From positions 1 through 9,438 of the forward strand of contig JAJXXT010000163.1 in assembly GCA_021780935.1 (NCBI GenBank): a DNA stretch of 9,438 nucleotides, given 5' to 3'. The position numbers and the translations under genes are program-made. Under the pieces are notes generated by a model, which did not search any database, had not been told where the DNA came from, and worked only from the letters and a program-made list of their open reading frames with translations. Below are positions 1-5,638 of the stretch, piece by piece. Source of the DNA: Pseudomonadota bacterium. Lineage in GTDB: Bacteria; Pseudomonadota; Alphaproteobacteria; Acetobacterales; Acetobacteraceae. How positions within the stretch are numbered: position 1 is the stretch's first letter; every line of letters begins with the position of its first letter.

Positions 1-2
1 CG

Positions 3-1343
3 CCGCCCTCGGGCCGCGGCGCGCGGCGCGATCGCCGGCGCGGCAACGTCGCCATCATGACGGCGCTGATGATGATGCCGATCTCGGTCGCCGTCGGCAT
101 GGGCTACGACTACTCGATGGCGCAGAGCCGCCATGACGAGATCAGCGGCATGGCCGACGCCGCGGCGCTGGCCGCCGTCACGCCCTCGATGATGCTGAAA
201 TCCGCGTCCCAGTCCGCGGCCCTGGCGCGTCAGATCTTCGCCAACCAGATCGCCTCCGTCGCCGGCATCTCCTACGCGCCGTCCAACATCAGCGTCACCG
301 CCGCCGACGTCACCTCCGCCACCACCGTCACCCGCAACGTCACGGTGAAATTCACCGCGGAATCCAACAACGCCTTCGCCTCCCTGCTCGGCGTCAGCGG
401 CTTCCCCATCGGCATCTCCTCCACCGCCACCTCCAACAACACGCCGAACATCAACTTCTACGTGCTGCTGGACAACTCACCCTCGATGGAGATCGCCGCC
501 ACCACCAACGGCATCAACACCATGGTCGCCAACACCGGCGCCCAGGGCGGCTGCGCCTTCGGCTGCCACGAGATGGACCCCGCCGCCGACCGCCTCGGCA
601 ACCCGAACGGCGAAGACAACTACGCCCTCGCCCGCAGCCTCGGCGTGGCGCTGCGCATCGACCTCGTCAACGCCGCGACCCAGAACCTGATGAGCGTCGC
701 GCAGGCCACCGAGAACGGCAATGGCGCCAAATACCAGGCCGCCATCTACTCCTTCAACCTGTCGGTCAGCCGGCTGCAGGCGCTCACCTCCAACCTCTCC
801 CAGGCACAGTCCTCCGCCGCCAACCTCGCCGCCCTCGAGGTCTACAACAACAACTGCCTCACCCAGACCAACTGCAACAACGACCAGGACACGTCGGTGG
901 ACGGGGCGCTGTCCATAATGAACACCATCATGCCCAAGCCCGGCAACGGCACCAACGCCAAGGGCGACACGCCGCAGGAGGTGCTGTTCATCGTCTCCGA
1001 CGGCGTCAACGACACCAGCATGTCGTCCTTCCCCGGCTCGCCCGACACCACCTCCGGCGGCGGGCGCGTCTACGGCCCGGTCAACACGCTCGGCACGGAC
1101 TGGTGCACCGCGATCAAGAACCGCGGCATCCGCATCGCCTTCCTCTACACCACCTACAACCCGCTGCCGACCAACTCCTGGTACAACAACTACGTCTCGC
1201 CGTTCCAAAGCGACGTCGCGACCCAGGCCGCGAACTGCGCCTCCCCCGGCCTGTTCTATGAGGTGAACACCGACGGCGACATCTCCGCCGCCCTCGCCTC
1301 GCTGTTCCAGAAGGCCGTCGCCACCGCCCGCCTGACGCAATAA
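3..1343 (+). CDS. TadG-like Flp/Tad pilus-associated protein with vWA domain (5'-partial)
   Basis: The reading frame is open to the left edge with no start codon before an ATG at 57. The residues before that ATG (RRRGNVAIM) are the usual positively charged entry to a TadE/TadG N-terminal membrane segment, so the gene starts upstream and the ATG at 57 is internal. Counting from that ATG, residues 1-20 form the hydrophobic segment ending GMGYDYS, followed by a helical stretch rich in Ala (MADAAALAAV), as in TadG-like proteins. A von Willebrand factor A domain begins near residue 131 with an intact MIDAS motif DNSPS (139-143), and a second conserved strand VSDG lies at 313-316. Cysteines at 166/170 (CAFGC), 257/263, 350 and 393 may form disulfides outside the membrane. 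The family is associated with Tad/Flp pilus assembly and is probably anchored in the inner membrane facing the periplasm. No other Tad gene is visible, so the assignment to a pilus locus is inference. Confidence 0.8.
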   Translation, partial: PPSGRGARRDRRRGNVAIMTALMMMPISVAVGMGYDYSMAQSRHDEISGMADAAALAAVTPSMMLKSASQSAALARQIFANQIASVAGISYAPSNISVTAADVTSATTVTRNVTVKFTAESNNAFASLLGVSGFPIGISSTATSNNTPNINFYVLLDNSPSMEIAATTNGINTMVANTGAQGGCAFGCHEMDPAADRLGNPNGEDNYALARSLGVALRIDLVNAATQNLMSVAQATENGNGAKYQAAIYSFNLSVSRLQALTSNLSQAQSSAANLAALEVYNNNCLTQTNCNNDQDTSVDGALSIMNTIMPKPGNGTNAKGDTPQEVLFIVSDGVNDTSMSSFPGSPDTTSGGGRVYGPVNTLGTDWCTAIKNRGIRIAFLYTTYNPLPTNSWYNNYVSPFQSDVATQAANCASPGLFYEVNTDGDISAALASLFQKAVATARLTQ

Positions 1344-1360
1344 CCCCCGACGCCACCGCC

Positions 1361-1394
1361 GCCGGGCCGGCCCTCCTCCCTTGGGCCGGCCGGC
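1361..1394 (+). terminator. GC-rich hairpin after the vWA gene
   Basis: GGCCGGCCC (1365-1373) pairs perfectly with GGGCCGGCC (1383-1391) around a 9-nt loop, and three more pairs form if G1364 is bulged. It begins 17 nt after the vWA gene stop. No T-run follows and the right arm ends 8 nt before the pcp ribosome binding site. It could be a weak or factor-assisted terminator, or an mRNA structure affecting pcp expression. Confidence 0.4.
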
Positions 1395-1411
1395 CGTGCT
1401 ATGGAGGGGGC

Positions 1412-2056
1412 ATGCGCCTCCTCCTCACCGGCTTCGAGCCCTTCGCGGGCGACGTCATCAACCCCTCCGCGGAACTCGTCGCCGCCATCGCGGCAAGGCC
1501 GCCGGAGGGCGTCACCCTCGCCACAGCCATCCTGCCCGTCGCCTTCGCCCGCCTCGACGCGGCGCTCGATGCCGCCATCGCCGCCGCGCGCCCCGATGTC
1601 GTGCTCGCCCTCGGCCTCGCCGGCGGCCGCGCCGAGATCTCCGTCGAGCGCGTCGCCATCAACCTCGCCGACGCCCGCATCCCCGACAATGACGGCGCCC
1701 AGCCGCTCGACCAGCCGGTCGTCGCCGGCGGCCCCGCGGCCTATTTCTCCACGCTCCCGGTCAAGGCCATGGCCGCCGCCATCCGTGCCGCCGGCGCCCC
1801 GGCGCAGGTCTCCCACACCGCCGGCACCTTCGGCTGCAACCATGTCTTCTACCGCGCCGCCCACATCGCCGCGACGAGCCACCCCGGCATGCGCGCCGGC
1901 TTCATCCACCTACCTTACCTGCCGCAACAGGCCGCGGAGCATCGCGGCGCCCCCAGCATGGCGCTCGCCACCATGCTCGCGGGCCTGCGCGCCGCCATCG
2001 CCGCCATGATCGCCGCGCCGGCGGAGCCGCGTGTCGCCGAGGGCACGCTCGCCTGA
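1412..2056 (+). CDS. pcp: Pyroglutamyl-peptidase I (pyrrolidone-carboxylate peptidase)
   Basis: A cytosolic cysteine peptidase of family C15, which removes N-terminal pyroglutamate (5-oxoproline) from peptides. At 214 aa it has the usual family length. The N-terminus MRLLLTGFEPFAG is the family signature and the catalytic residues can be placed: Glu79 in SVERVAIN, Cys142 in TAGTFGCNHVFY and His166 in GFIHLPYLP, with the typical DARIPDNDG segment between the first two. A purine-rich site, GGAGG at 1403-1407, lies 4 nt before the ATG and supports this start. The C-terminal 25 residues are Ala-rich and low in complexity, as in many high-GC homologues. The gene follows the vWA gene by 68 bp, with a hairpin between, so it is probably a separate unit. 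Its function is likely peptide salvage, with no link to the pilus-type gene upstream. Confidence 0.93.
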   Translation: MRLLLTGFEPFAGDVINPSAELVAAIAARPPEGVTLATAILPVAFARLDAALDAAIAAARPDVVLALGLAGGRAEISVERVAINLADARIPDNDGAQPLDQPVVAGGPAAYFSTLPVKAMAAAIRAAGAPAQVSHTAGTFGCNHVFYRAAHIAATSHPGMRAGFIHLPYLPQQAAEHRGAPSMALATMLAGLRAAIAAMIAAPAEPRVAEGTLA

Positions 2057-2083
2057 AGAAACGCCCAAGGCGCCGCGCGAGAG

Positions 2084-2112
2084 TCACGAATCGGCAAGCT
2101 TTGCGAAATAAT
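2084..2112 (+). promoter_or_regulatory. Possible promoter upstream of the panD-like gene
   Basis: The 97-bp gap between pcp and the panD-like gene contains an A/T-rich island (TTTGCGAAATAAT) unusual for this sequence. AATAAT at 2107-2112 matches five of six bases of a sigma-70 -10 box. The -35 position 17 bp upstream (TCACGA) is poor. This suggests independent transcription of the downstream gene, but the evidence is weak. Confidence 0.25.
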
Positions 2113-2153
2113 CCCGGGCTAAACAGCCTTTCCCATCACCATCGGAGTTCGCC

Positions 2154-2588
2154 ATGGCGCGCATCTTCATCACCGCCAAACTGCATCGCGGCCGCGTCAC
2201 CGGCGCGCTGCTCGACTACGAGGGCAGCATCAGCCTGCCGCCAGCCATCATGCAGGCCATGGGCGTGCTGCCGTTCGAGTTCGTGCACGTCAACAGCCTC
2301 GCCAACGGGTTCCACTGGGAGACCTACGCGCTGCCCGGCGAGGAGGGCGAAATCACCCTCAACGGCCCGCCCGCCCGCAATTTCCGCCCCGGCGACCTCA
2401 TCGTCGTCAACCGGCTGGAGCACATGGACAGCGTCGATCCCGAATCCCTCGTGCAGACCGTCGTGCACGTGAACGCCGCCAACACCATCACCCAGATCGA
2501 GCTCAAACACGCCGCCCGGCTGATGGCCCCGGCCGGCGTCCCCACCGGCCTCTTCCGCCCCGCCGCCGGCGAGCCGCCCCGGCGTTAG
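2154..2588 (+). CDS. PanD-type pyruvoyl-dependent aspartate 1-decarboxylase, divergent
   Basis: It resembles aspartate 1-decarboxylase, which makes beta-alanine for pantothenate and CoA and matures by self-cleavage between Gly24 and Ser25 to create a pyruvoyl group. The alignment is ungapped through the first 58 residues: KLHR with Lys9, Tyr22-Glu23-Gly24-Ser25 at the cleavage site, and Thr57-Tyr58. The conserved Asn-Gly follows as Asn70-Gly71 (E. coli Asn72-Gly73). Differences are marked. E. coli Arg54, which binds a substrate carboxylate, is His54 here; Trp47 is Asn47; and the NGAAA loop reads NGPPA. The segment after PGDLIVVN also departs from typical PanD. At 144 aa it is longer than the roughly 126-aa E. 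coli enzyme, with a Pro/Arg-rich tail. GGAG at 2144-2147 lies 6 nt before the ATG. No other pantothenate gene is nearby. I am confident about the fold and processing site, less so that the substrate is aspartate, so no gene symbol is given. Confidence 0.8.
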   Translation: MARIFITAKLHRGRVTGALLDYEGSISLPPAIMQAMGVLPFEFVHVNSLANGFHWETYALPGEEGEITLNGPPARNFRPGDLIVVNRLEHMDSVDPESLVQTVVHVNAANTITQIELKHAARLMAPAGVPTGLFRPAAGEPPRR

Positions 2589-2601
2589 GCCGCCACCCGC
2601 G

Positions 2602-3264
2602 CTAGGCCGAGACCCGGGCCAGGGCCCGCACCGCCGCCAGCGCCTCGGCCGGCTCCATCCGCTCGGACGGCCGCGGATCGACCTTCGCCGCCGCCACCAC
2701 GCCATCCGGCCGGATCACAAAACACGCGGGCATCGGCAGGCGGTCGCCGGCATCGCCGTTCTCCACCGTCAGCGGGTGCCCGAGCTTGGCATAGAGGTGG
2801 CGCAGCTTCTCCGGCACGGCCCACGCCACCCGGTAGCGCGCCGCCACCGCGCCGCCGCGGTCATGCAGCAGCGTGAGCCCGATCCCAAGGTTCTCCGCCT
2901 CATGGCGCGCAAGCTCCGGGTCCTGCGGCGAGACGGCCAGCAGCGTCGCCCCTGCCCGCTCCAGCGCCGGGCGGATCATGTCCATCGCCCGCAGCGTCTT
3001 GGCGCAGAACGGGCACCACAGCCCGCGATAGAACACCAGCACCACCGGCCCGCGCGCCCGCGCCTCGGCGAGCCGATGCACTTTGCCGGAGAGATCCGCG
3101 AGCGCGAAATCCGGCGCCGTCTCCCCCACCGCCAGCGCAAGCCGCACCAGCCCGTCGTCAAACGCCGACATATAGGCGCCAAGGATACACGCCGCTTTCT
3201 CCGGGCCCGCGCGTTCCAGCATGGAATCCCGAAAAATCGCCAACTTGGCCGCGAGCGTGGGCAT
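2602..3264 (-). CDS. AhpC/TSA-family peroxiredoxin-like protein
   Basis: A 220-aa thioredoxin-fold protein of the AhpC/TSA group, expected to reduce peroxides or act as a cytosolic thiol reductase. An N-terminal helical extension (about residues 1-45) precedes the fold, which opens with GETAPDFALADLSGK. The active site is FYRGLWCPFCAKTLRAM with Cys84 and Cys87 in a CxxC arrangement, typical of the peroxiredoxin-like branch that keeps two adjacent cysteines. Pro179 in PMPACFVI is the likely cis-proline loop and Cys181 follows it. A longer frame extends upstream across the divergent promoter, but the start at 3264 is preferred because it has an excellent AGGAGG 6 nt before the ATG and the protein then begins with the family's usual N-terminus. 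It converges with the panD-like gene (13-bp gap) and is divergent from the LysR gene, which may control it. The exact reductant and substrate cannot be read from the sequence. Confidence 0.87.
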   Translation of the reverse strand: MPTLAAKLAIFRDSMLERAGPEKAACILGAYMSAFDDGLVRLALAVGETAPDFALADLSGKVHRLAEARARGPVVLVFYRGLWCPFCAKTLRAMDMIRPALERAGATLLAVSPQDPELARHEAENLGIGLTLLHDRGGAVAARYRVAWAVPEKLRHLYAKLGHPLTVENGDAGDRLPMPACFVIRPDGVVAAAKVDPRPSERMEPAEALAAVRALARVSA

Positions 3265-3376
3265 GTCGCACCTCCTCGTGGCGAGAGATTGGTTCATGCC
3301 GCCACCAAAGGAAATACCCCCTTGATGCATCCGGTCCATAACCCCTGGTATGAGATGACCCCACTGACGAGATGAC
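3265..3376. promoter_or_regulatory. Divergent promoter/operator region between peroxiredoxin and LysR genes
   Basis: This 112-bp region separates two divergent genes, the classic place for LysR-type binding. Visible elements are the perfect 8-bp palindrome GATGCATC (3324-3331), inverted arms ATACC (3314-3318) and GGTAT (3347-3351), and an imperfect direct repeat, ATACCCCCTTGATG (3314-3327) against ATAACCCCTGGTATG (3338-3352). GAGATGAC occurs twice, at 3352-3359 and 3369-3376, the second abutting the LysR start codon. No clear sigma-70 promoter is visible on either strand. Confidence 0.5.
3271..3276 (-). promoter_or_regulatory. Strong Shine-Dalgarno site of the peroxiredoxin gene
   Basis: On the minus strand the sequence reads AGGAGG, then 6 nt, then the ATG at 3264. 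It is the best ribosome binding site in the window and decides the start over the upstream in-frame candidates. Confidence 0.85.
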
Positions 3377-4294
3377 ATGGACCTGCTCGCCGCCCTCAAA
3401 AGCTTCGTCCGCCTCGCCGAGACCGGCAGCTTCTCCGCCGTCGCCCGCGAGGCCGGTGCCACCCAGCCCGCGATCTCCCGCCAGATCGGCGCGCTGGAGG
3501 CGCATCTCGGCGCCCGCCTCGTGCAGCGCAGCACCCGCTCGCTGCGCCTCACCGAGGACGGCCAGGCCCTGCTCACCCACGCCCACCACATTCTCGACGC
3601 GGTGGCGGAGGCGGAATCCGCGGTCGGCCGCCAAAGCGCCGCCCCCGCCGGCCTGGTCCGCGTCGGCGCCCCGGTGGTGCTCGGCCGTCTCTACCTCGCC
3701 CCGCATATCGGCACCCTGCTCGCCCGCTACCCGGACCTCGTGGTCGAACTGGTCCTATCCGACGACGTCTCCGACATGGTGCAGACCGGCCTCGACCTGG
3801 CGCTGCGCGTCGGCGACATCTCGGATGGCTCGCTGGTCGCCCGCCGGGTCGGCGGGTTCACCGTCGCCGCCATCGCCTCACCCGGCTACCTCGCCGAGCA
3901 CGGCGCGCCGGAGCACCCGGAGGACCTCGCCCGGCATCAATGCATTCTCTTCACCCGCACCGCCGAACCGCATAGCTGGCGCTTCGACAGCAGGGAGGGC
4001 GAGCGGGTCGTGGATGTCGCGGGCCGCCTGCGGGTCAACAGCATCGAGGCAACGGTTGCCGCCGCGGTCGCCGGCGCCGGCATCGCCCTGCTGCCCACCT
4101 GGCTGATCCGCGACGAGCTGGCCGCCGGCACCCTCACCCGCATCCTCACCGAGTTCCAGACCAGCCGCCGGCCGATCTCCCTGGTCTATCCCTCCCGCCG
4201 CTTCCTGGCACCCCGCACCCGCGTCGTCATCGACTTCCTGGTCGCCGAATTCCGCCTCGACCCCGCGATCTCCCCCTACGGCGAAACCACCTGA
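3377..4294 (+). CDS. LysR-family transcriptional regulator
   Basis: A 305-aa protein with standard LysR architecture: an N-terminal winged helix-turn-helix (about residues 1-60, recognition part SFSAVAREAGATQPAISRQI at 18-37, wing QRSTRSLRLTEDG), a linker helix, and a periplasmic-binding-like effector domain from about residue 91. The effector domain follows the CrgA/AphB-like pattern (VRVGAPVVLGRLYLAP, IASPGYLAEHG, HQCILFTR, GAGIALLPTWLI). It has only one cysteine, Cys189, so it is not an OxyR-type disulfide sensor despite sitting beside a peroxiredoxin gene. The ribosome binding site is weak (GACGAG, 3366-3371). The divergent peroxiredoxin gene upstream and the DsbA-like gene downstream are the natural candidate targets, with autoregulation likely as for most of the family. 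The effector molecule cannot be inferred. Confidence 0.93.
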   Translation: MDLLAALKSFVRLAETGSFSAVAREAGATQPAISRQIGALEAHLGARLVQRSTRSLRLTEDGQALLTHAHHILDAVAEAESAVGRQSAAPAGLVRVGAPVVLGRLYLAPHIGTLLARYPDLVVELVLSDDVSDMVQTGLDLALRVGDISDGSLVARRVGGFTVAAIASPGYLAEHGAPEHPEDLARHQCILFTRTAEPHSWRFDSREGERVVDVAGRLRVNSIEATVAAAVAGAGIALLPTWLIRDELAAGTLTRILTEFQTSRRPISLVYPSRRFLAPRTRVVIDFLVAEFRLDPAISPYGETT

Positions 4295-4358
4295 ACCACC
4301 GCCCCGCCCGGCGCATTGCCGCTTGCCGCCACCCTTCGCCGGTCGCATTAATGCCGCC

Positions 4359-5012
4359 GTGAACGTCCTGCTCCCCCGCCCCCGCCTCACCGTCGAGGTC
4401 GTCCACGACCTGGTCTGCCCGTGGTGCTATCTCGGCCTGCGCCGTCTGCTGCGCATCCTGCGCGCGCGCCCGGACCTCGCGGTGGAACTCGCCTGGCGCC
4501 CATTCCTGCTGAACCCCGACATGCCGCGCCTCGGCATGGCCTGGAGCGACTACGTGGTGCGCAAGTTCGGCGGCGAGGACCGCGCGCGCCGCCTCTATTC
4601 CTCCATCGCCCATATCGCCGCCGGCGAGGGCCTGGCGCTCGATCTCAGCGCCATCACCCGCGTGCCCTCCTCGGTCGAGGCGCACCGCCTGGTCCGCCAC
4701 GCCGCCCGCCAGGGTGCCGCGGACGCGCTGGTGATGGCCCTGTTCCGCGCCCATTTCAGCGAGGGCCGCGACATCGGCAGCCGCACCACGCTGGCCGCCA
4801 TCGCCGAGGAAAACGGCATCGCCGACGCCCCCGCCTTCCTCGCCTCCGACGCCGAGACGGACGCCGTGCACGCGGAAAACCTGCGCGCCCACCGCCTCGG
4901 CATCAACGGCGTGCCCTGCTTCGTCATCGCCGGCCGCCACGCCATCGCCGGCGCGCAGGAGGGCGAGGTCATCGAGCGCCTGCTCGACGTCGCGGCGATG
5001 GAGGGCGCCTAG
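4359..5012 (+). CDS. DsbA-family oxidoreductase, FrnE/2-hydroxychromene-2-carboxylate isomerase-like
   Basis: From a GTG at 4359 it is 217 aa. A TTG at 4323 would add 12 residues; neither start has a clear Shine-Dalgarno site. GTG is preferred because the thioredoxin fold begins soon after it (LTVEVVHDLVCPWCYLG). The active-site CPWC is at residues 20-23, followed by an inserted helical domain (SSVEAHRLVRHAARQG, then FRAHFSEGRDIG). The cis-proline loop GVPCFVI places Pro186 opposite the active site and adds a cysteine (Cys187). This is the FrnE pattern. There is no signal peptide, so it should be cytosolic, as expected for FrnE-like proteins that exchange disulfides under oxidative stress, unlike periplasmic DsbA. 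It lies 64 bp after the LysR gene on the same strand and just before the GNAT gene, so the three may be cotranscribed. The natural substrate is unknown. Confidence 0.87.
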   Translation: MNVLLPRPRLTVEVVHDLVCPWCYLGLRRLLRILRARPDLAVELAWRPFLLNPDMPRLGMAWSDYVVRKFGGEDRARRLYSSIAHIAAGEGLALDLSAITRVPSSVEAHRLVRHAARQGAADALVMALFRAHFSEGRDIGSRTTLAAIAEENGIADAPAFLASDAETDAVHAENLRAHRLGINGVPCFVIAGRHAIAGAQEGEVIERLLDVAAMEGA

Positions 5013-5014
5013 CC

Positions 5015-5074
5015 ACGCCACGCGCCGCGATGCCACACGCCGCAACGCCAGACATCGCAATGCCAGAAATCGCC
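5015..5074 (+). repeat. Four imperfect 15-bp tandem repeats at the acetyltransferase start
   Basis: Units run 5015-5029 (ACGCCACGCGCCGCG), 5030-5044 (ATGCCACACGCCGCA), 5045-5059 (ACGCCAGACATCGCA) and 5060-5074 (ATGCCAGAAATCGCC). All begin A-C/T-GCCA and keep C-GC near the end. In the acetyltransferase frame each encodes Thr/Met-Pro-x-Ala/Ile-Ala. Two units begin with ATG, which creates the ambiguity about the start codon. Confidence 0.6.
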
Positions 5075-5488
5075 ATCCGGCAGGCAACCCAGGCCGACGC
5101 CGAGGCCATCGCCCGCCTCCTCGCCCATCTCGGCTACGCGGTCACCCCGGCGCAGGCCGCATCCCGCCTCGCAACGCTCGCGCAACCATCGGACGCGGTC
5201 TTCATCGCCGAGCAGGACGGCCACGCCCTCGGCCTGATCGCGCTCCACCGCACCCAGATGCTGCATGTCGAGGGCGAGACGGCGCGCATCACGGCGCTGG
5301 TCGTCGCCCCCGAGGCCCGCCGCCAGGGCATCGCCTCCGCCCTCCTCGCCCGCGCCCGCGCCTGGTCCGCCGGCTGCGCCGTCCTCGAACTTACCACCGC
5401 CACCACCCGCACCGACGCCCACGCATTCTACCGCAGCGAGGGCTTCGTCTCGAACGCGATACGTTTCAAATCCGGCCCCGGAAGGTAA
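5060..5488 (+). CDS. GNAT-family N-acetyltransferase
   Basis: A 142-aa acetyl-CoA-dependent acetyltransferase of the GNAT fold. It begins with the usual first strand (IAIRQATQADAEAIARLL). Motif A, with the acyl-CoA pyrophosphate-binding loop, is VVAPEARRQGIASALLARA (about residues 81-99), and the C-terminal motif DAHAFYRSEGFV is at 119-130. The acceptor substrate cannot be predicted. The frame is open far upstream, but that part overlaps the DsbA-like gene in another frame and is a shadow. In-frame ATGs at 5030 and 5060 are both possible; neither has a proper ribosome binding site. 5060 is chosen because the GNAT domain starts at once, while 5030 would add ten residues encoded by a tandem repeat. 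The short spacing after the DsbA-like gene (47 bp, or 17 bp with the earlier start) suggests one transcript, and translation may depend on coupling. Confidence 0.85.
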   Translation: MPEIAIRQATQADAEAIARLLAHLGYAVTPAQAASRLATLAQPSDAVFIAEQDGHALGLIALHRTQMLHVEGETARITALVVAPEARRQGIASALLARARAWSAGCAVLELTTATTRTDAHAFYRSEGFVSNAIRFKSGPGR

Positions 5489-5506
5489 AGGCGCAACAGC
5501 AAAGCC

Positions 5507-5526
5507 GCGGGGCCTTCAGGCCCCGC
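5507..5526. terminator. Strong hairpin downstream of the acetyltransferase gene
   Basis: GCGGGGCCT (5507-5515) and AGGCCCCGC (5518-5526) are perfect inverted copies; realistically an 8-bp GC stem with a TTCA loop. It begins 18 nt after the acetyltransferase stop and is its likely terminator. On the plus strand the sequence after the stem (ACCCCGTCTCC) has no T-run. On the minus strand the stem is followed by GGCTTTGCTGTT, the better terminator context, so it may work in both directions. Confidence 0.6.
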
Positions 5527-5638
5527 ACCCCGTCTCCTACGCTGCACGCACCTTCCCAGCGATCGCCGCACCGCCTTGATCGCCGCCGCCGTCACCGTCT
5601 GGATCGACGTAACGCACGCAGCCGTCACCGAGGAGCGA
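5527..5638. other. Intergenic stretch, no gene recognised
   Basis: Between the hairpin and the next gene no supported coding region was found. A TTG at 5576 could extend the downstream frame by 21 residues, but the ATG at 5639 has AGGAG close upstream. A short minus-strand frame ending at about 5537 includes VDPDGDGGGDQGG; it is too short and too unlike known families to call. Confidence 0.4.

Noticed and set aside
477..1340. 287-aa minus-strand open frame opposite the vWA gene
   Set aside because: Its composition (Gly/Val/Asp-rich, low complexity) is what high-GC antisense reading gives, and the plus strand carries clear vWA motifs.
1256..1909. 217-aa minus-strand open frame over pcp
   Set aside because: Low-complexity Gly/Ala/Glu sequence with no domain; pcp on the other strand has its full catalytic triad.
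3265..3591. N-terminal extension of the peroxiredoxin frame up to 3591
   Set aside because: It would run across the divergent promoter and into the LysR coding region, has non-protein-like sequence, and the start at 3264 has a strong AGGAGG site.
3377..4294. OxyR identity for the LysR regulator beside a peroxiredoxin gene
   Set aside because: Only one cysteine is present and the effector domain follows the CrgA/AphB-like pattern instead of the OxyR two-cysteine sensor.
4421..5029. Long N-terminal extension of the acetyltransferase frame
   Set aside because: It is Arg/Pro/Gly-rich shadow of the DsbA-like gene in another frame; the GNAT domain begins only after 5060.
4227..5087. 286-aa minus-strand open frame opposite the DsbA-like gene
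   Set aside because: Antisense shadow of GC-rich codons; repeated Arg/Ala/Gly/Asp composition and no recognisable motif.
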